Below the pieces are notes generated by a model. The model worked only from the letters and a program-made list of their open reading frames with translations, did no database searches and was not told the origin of the DNA. Of a stretch of DNA of 64,000 nucleotides, positions 62,700 through 64,000 are shown piece by piece (within the stretch, counting starts at the first letter, position 1; the number at the start of each line of letters is the position of its first letter). Source of the stretch: Pseudomonadota bacterium (lineage in GTDB: Bacteria; Desulfobacterota; Desulfovibrionia; Desulfovibrionales; Desulfovibrionaceae); contig JAHIUW010000032.1 of the NCBI GenBank assembly GCA_018816865.1, positions 92,034-156,033 of the forward strand, read 5' to 3'. Made by a program: the position numbers and the translations under genes.

Positions 62700-63485
62700 A
62701 TGAGAAAAGGCATTCTGCTCGTCGCATTTGGCTCCAGCCGCCAGGAGGCGCACCTGTCCCTCAGACAATTCGAGGATCGGGTCCGCAGTCGTTTCCCGGA
62801 CATCCCGGTCCGCTGGGGATTCACGTCGGGCATCGTACGCGGCAAGCTGGCCGACAAGGGCAAGAAGACCGACTCGTCGGACAAGGCCCTGCAAAAGATG
62901 CTGTTCGAGCGCTACACCCATGTGGCCGTGCAGTCCTTGCACGTCATCACGGGCAATGAATACGAGGCCCTGGCCGCGGATGTGAAACAGTTCGAGGATC
63001 GATCCGACGGATTCGCCTCCGTCAGCCTGGGCCGACCGCTCATCGCCAGCGAAGTGGACGTGCCCCGCGTGGTTCGGGCCATCATGTCCCACCTGCCACC
63101 GGAGCGGAAACCAGGCGAGGCCGTGGTGCTCATGGGCCACGGCACCTGGCACGCCGGGGATTCGCTTTACGACACCCTCTACGAGGCCATGCAGGCCGAA
63201 GATTCGAACATCTTCGTGGCCACCATGGATGGCCGCCTGACCATCGAGAGCGTCCGCGACGAACTCCTGAACCGAGGCATGCGCATGGCCTGGCTCGTTC
63301 CCCTGCTGGCCCTGCCCGGCCGCCACGTGCAGAATGACATGTGCGGCACCGGCCCCCAGTCCTGGGTTTCCATCTTGGATGCGGCAGGCATCAGCACCTC
63401 ATGCGTGGTGCGCGGCACCGCCGAGTACGGTGAATTCGCCGACATCTGGCTGGACCATCTGGCCGAGGCCCTCGACCAGCTCTAG
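62700..63485 (+). CDS. cbiK: Sirohydrochlorin cobaltochelatase CbiK, cytoplasmic type
   Basis: The 261-residue chelatase inserts cobalt into sirohydrochlorin for cobalamin, and in Desulfovibrio can also act with iron. It has the N-terminal ILLVAFGSSRQEAHLSLRQFE and metal-binding His in VVLMGHGTWHAGDSLYDTLYEA. There is no signal peptide, unlike the periplasmic CbiK of the same group. AAAGGAACC precedes ATG 62700. It shares the operon setting with the metal importer. Confidence 0.92.
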   Translation: MRKGILLVAFGSSRQEAHLSLRQFEDRVRSRFPDIPVRWGFTSGIVRGKLADKGKKTDSSDKALQKMLFERYTHVAVQSLHVITGNEYEALAADVKQFEDRSDGFASVSLGRPLIASEVDVPRVVRAIMSHLPPERKPGEAVVLMGHGTWHAGDSLYDTLYEAMQAEDSNIFVATMDGRLTIESVRDELLNRGMRMAWLVPLLALPGRHVQNDMCGTGPQSWVSILDAAGISTSCVVRGTAEYGEFADIWLDHLAEALDQL

Positions 63486-64000
63486 AGCAAGAGTCCAATC
63501 TCCAACGCCTCTCGGCTCCCTTCCCGACAACGCCATCATTCCCTGCCAAACGGCCCTCAGTGGGAGGGCACTCCCCTCTCGCAGAGCAATCAGCACTGCG
63601 CGAAGGTCAAGCCCAAGAACGACTCACGCACTCCTCTGCCAAAAACAGCTCAAAAGTGGCCGGATGCGATCTTAAGCCGTTGGCGAGTCTTCGAGACTTA
63701 CGGAGCAAGAAAGCAGAGCGACGCGAGAACGACTCACGCCCTGCTCCACAAAAAAGCGCTCAAAAGCGACCGGATGCAAGGCGCAAGGCCAGTCCAAGCT
63801 CGACGCGTATCAACCAATACGCGAGAGTTTAAACTGGCCGAAGCAACAAAGCAGACGATCGCTTTTCAGCGGTCAGGCGCAAGAAAAGTACACGTGTGAC
63901 TTCCCCGCAAACCGCTCAAAAGTGACCGGATGCCAGACGCGAGAACGGCTCACGCTCGTCGCGTATCTGACATACGCAAGAGTGTGAGCCGTTCGCAGCA
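63486..64000. repeat. Cluster of nested palindromic repeat units at the right edge
   Basis: No credible gene is seen downstream of cbiK. At least three units share the core GCTCAAAAGYGRCCGGATGC at about 63648, 63758 and 63914. A linked motif (GAACGRCTCACGC) occurs at about 63618, 63728 and 63943. Unit spacing is about 110 and 156 bases. Unit 2 and unit 3 each fold into nested stems with GCGTAT and ATACGC at the tip. The third unit runs off the window. Confidence 0.85.
63757..63871. repeat. 115-bp nested palindrome (best unit of the cluster)
   Basis: Outer arms CGCTCAAAAGCGACCG (63757-63772) and CGATCGCTTTTCAGCG (63856-63871) are inverted copies, 14 of 16 bases. Inner arms GGCCAGT (63787-63793) and ACTGGCC (63833-63839), and tip arms GCGTAT (63805-63810) and ATACGC (63817-63822), share the same centre. 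The unit looks like a small non-coding mobile or structured repeat (MITE- or BIME-like), with no gene inside. Confidence 0.8.

Noticed and set aside
63600..64000. Possible CRISPR array
   Set aside because: Units are unevenly spaced, palindromic and long, with no short constant repeats and unique spacers; no cas genes nearby.

Overview
The window looks like chromosome from a Desulfovibrio-type sulfate reducer (Desulfovibrionales). This is inferred from gene content and order: fliR-flhB-flhA-flhF-flhG-fliA-cheY-fliL in one run, CheW-receiver (CheV) proteins, hydrogenase maturation genes hypD and hypE, cytoplasmic-type cbiK, an Mrp-like antiporter operon, and GC-rich, tightly packed genes. No rRNA, tRNA, CRISPR array or complete insertion sequence was seen.

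Layout. 1-2.7 kb: a partial DUF4340-type protein on the minus strand, a TtcA-like tRNA thiolation enzyme and an M23 peptidase. 2.9-12.4 kb: a flagellar export and regulation operon ending in three little-known proteins. 12.5-18.1 kb: Dus, IspH, CheV, NadE and AzlCD. 18.2-21.2 kb: TetR, a PNPOx-like protein, a DUF2867-like protein and a DUF6765-like protein. 21.2-22.7 kb: a low-GC island with two small orphan genes, each framed by the same pair of repeats. 22.7-25.1 kb: hypE and hypD. 25.2-30 kb: an HD hydrolase, Ddl, WaaA, KdsB and CarA (cell wall, lipid A-core and pyrimidine/arginine precursors). 30-41.2 kb: a TPR protein, a flavoprotein, a winged-helix protein, a NeuB-like synthase, glycosyltransferases, a second CheV, GalE, a TylF-like methyltransferase and PdxA; this is mostly surface-glycan material. 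41.2-45.4 kb: a CBM48 protein, GlgA, Nudix, a YrdC-type enzyme and a TrmH-family methylase. 45.6-51.8 kb: a sigma-54 activator, a NifX-like protein, a large palindrome plus a sigma-54 promoter, and then a receiver-like protein, a CBS protein, a DASS transporter and a hexapeptide-repeat protein. 52-60.2 kb: an Mrp-type cation/proton antiporter operon with three large ion-pump subunits and a cyclic-nucleotide-binding protein. 60.3-63.5 kb: a nickel/cobalt ECF transport set without an M component, plus CbiK. 63.5-64 kb: a cluster of nested palindromic repeats.

The most interesting items are the two-cassette low-GC island at 21.2-22.7 kb; the self-contained sigma-54 circuit at 45.6-51.8 kb, in which the activator has an altered Walker B motif and a 53-bp palindrome lies about 90 bp upstream of a -24/-12 promoter; the FlhF with eroded GTPase motifs; the Mrp operon with a split MrpA; and the palindromic repeat array at the right end.
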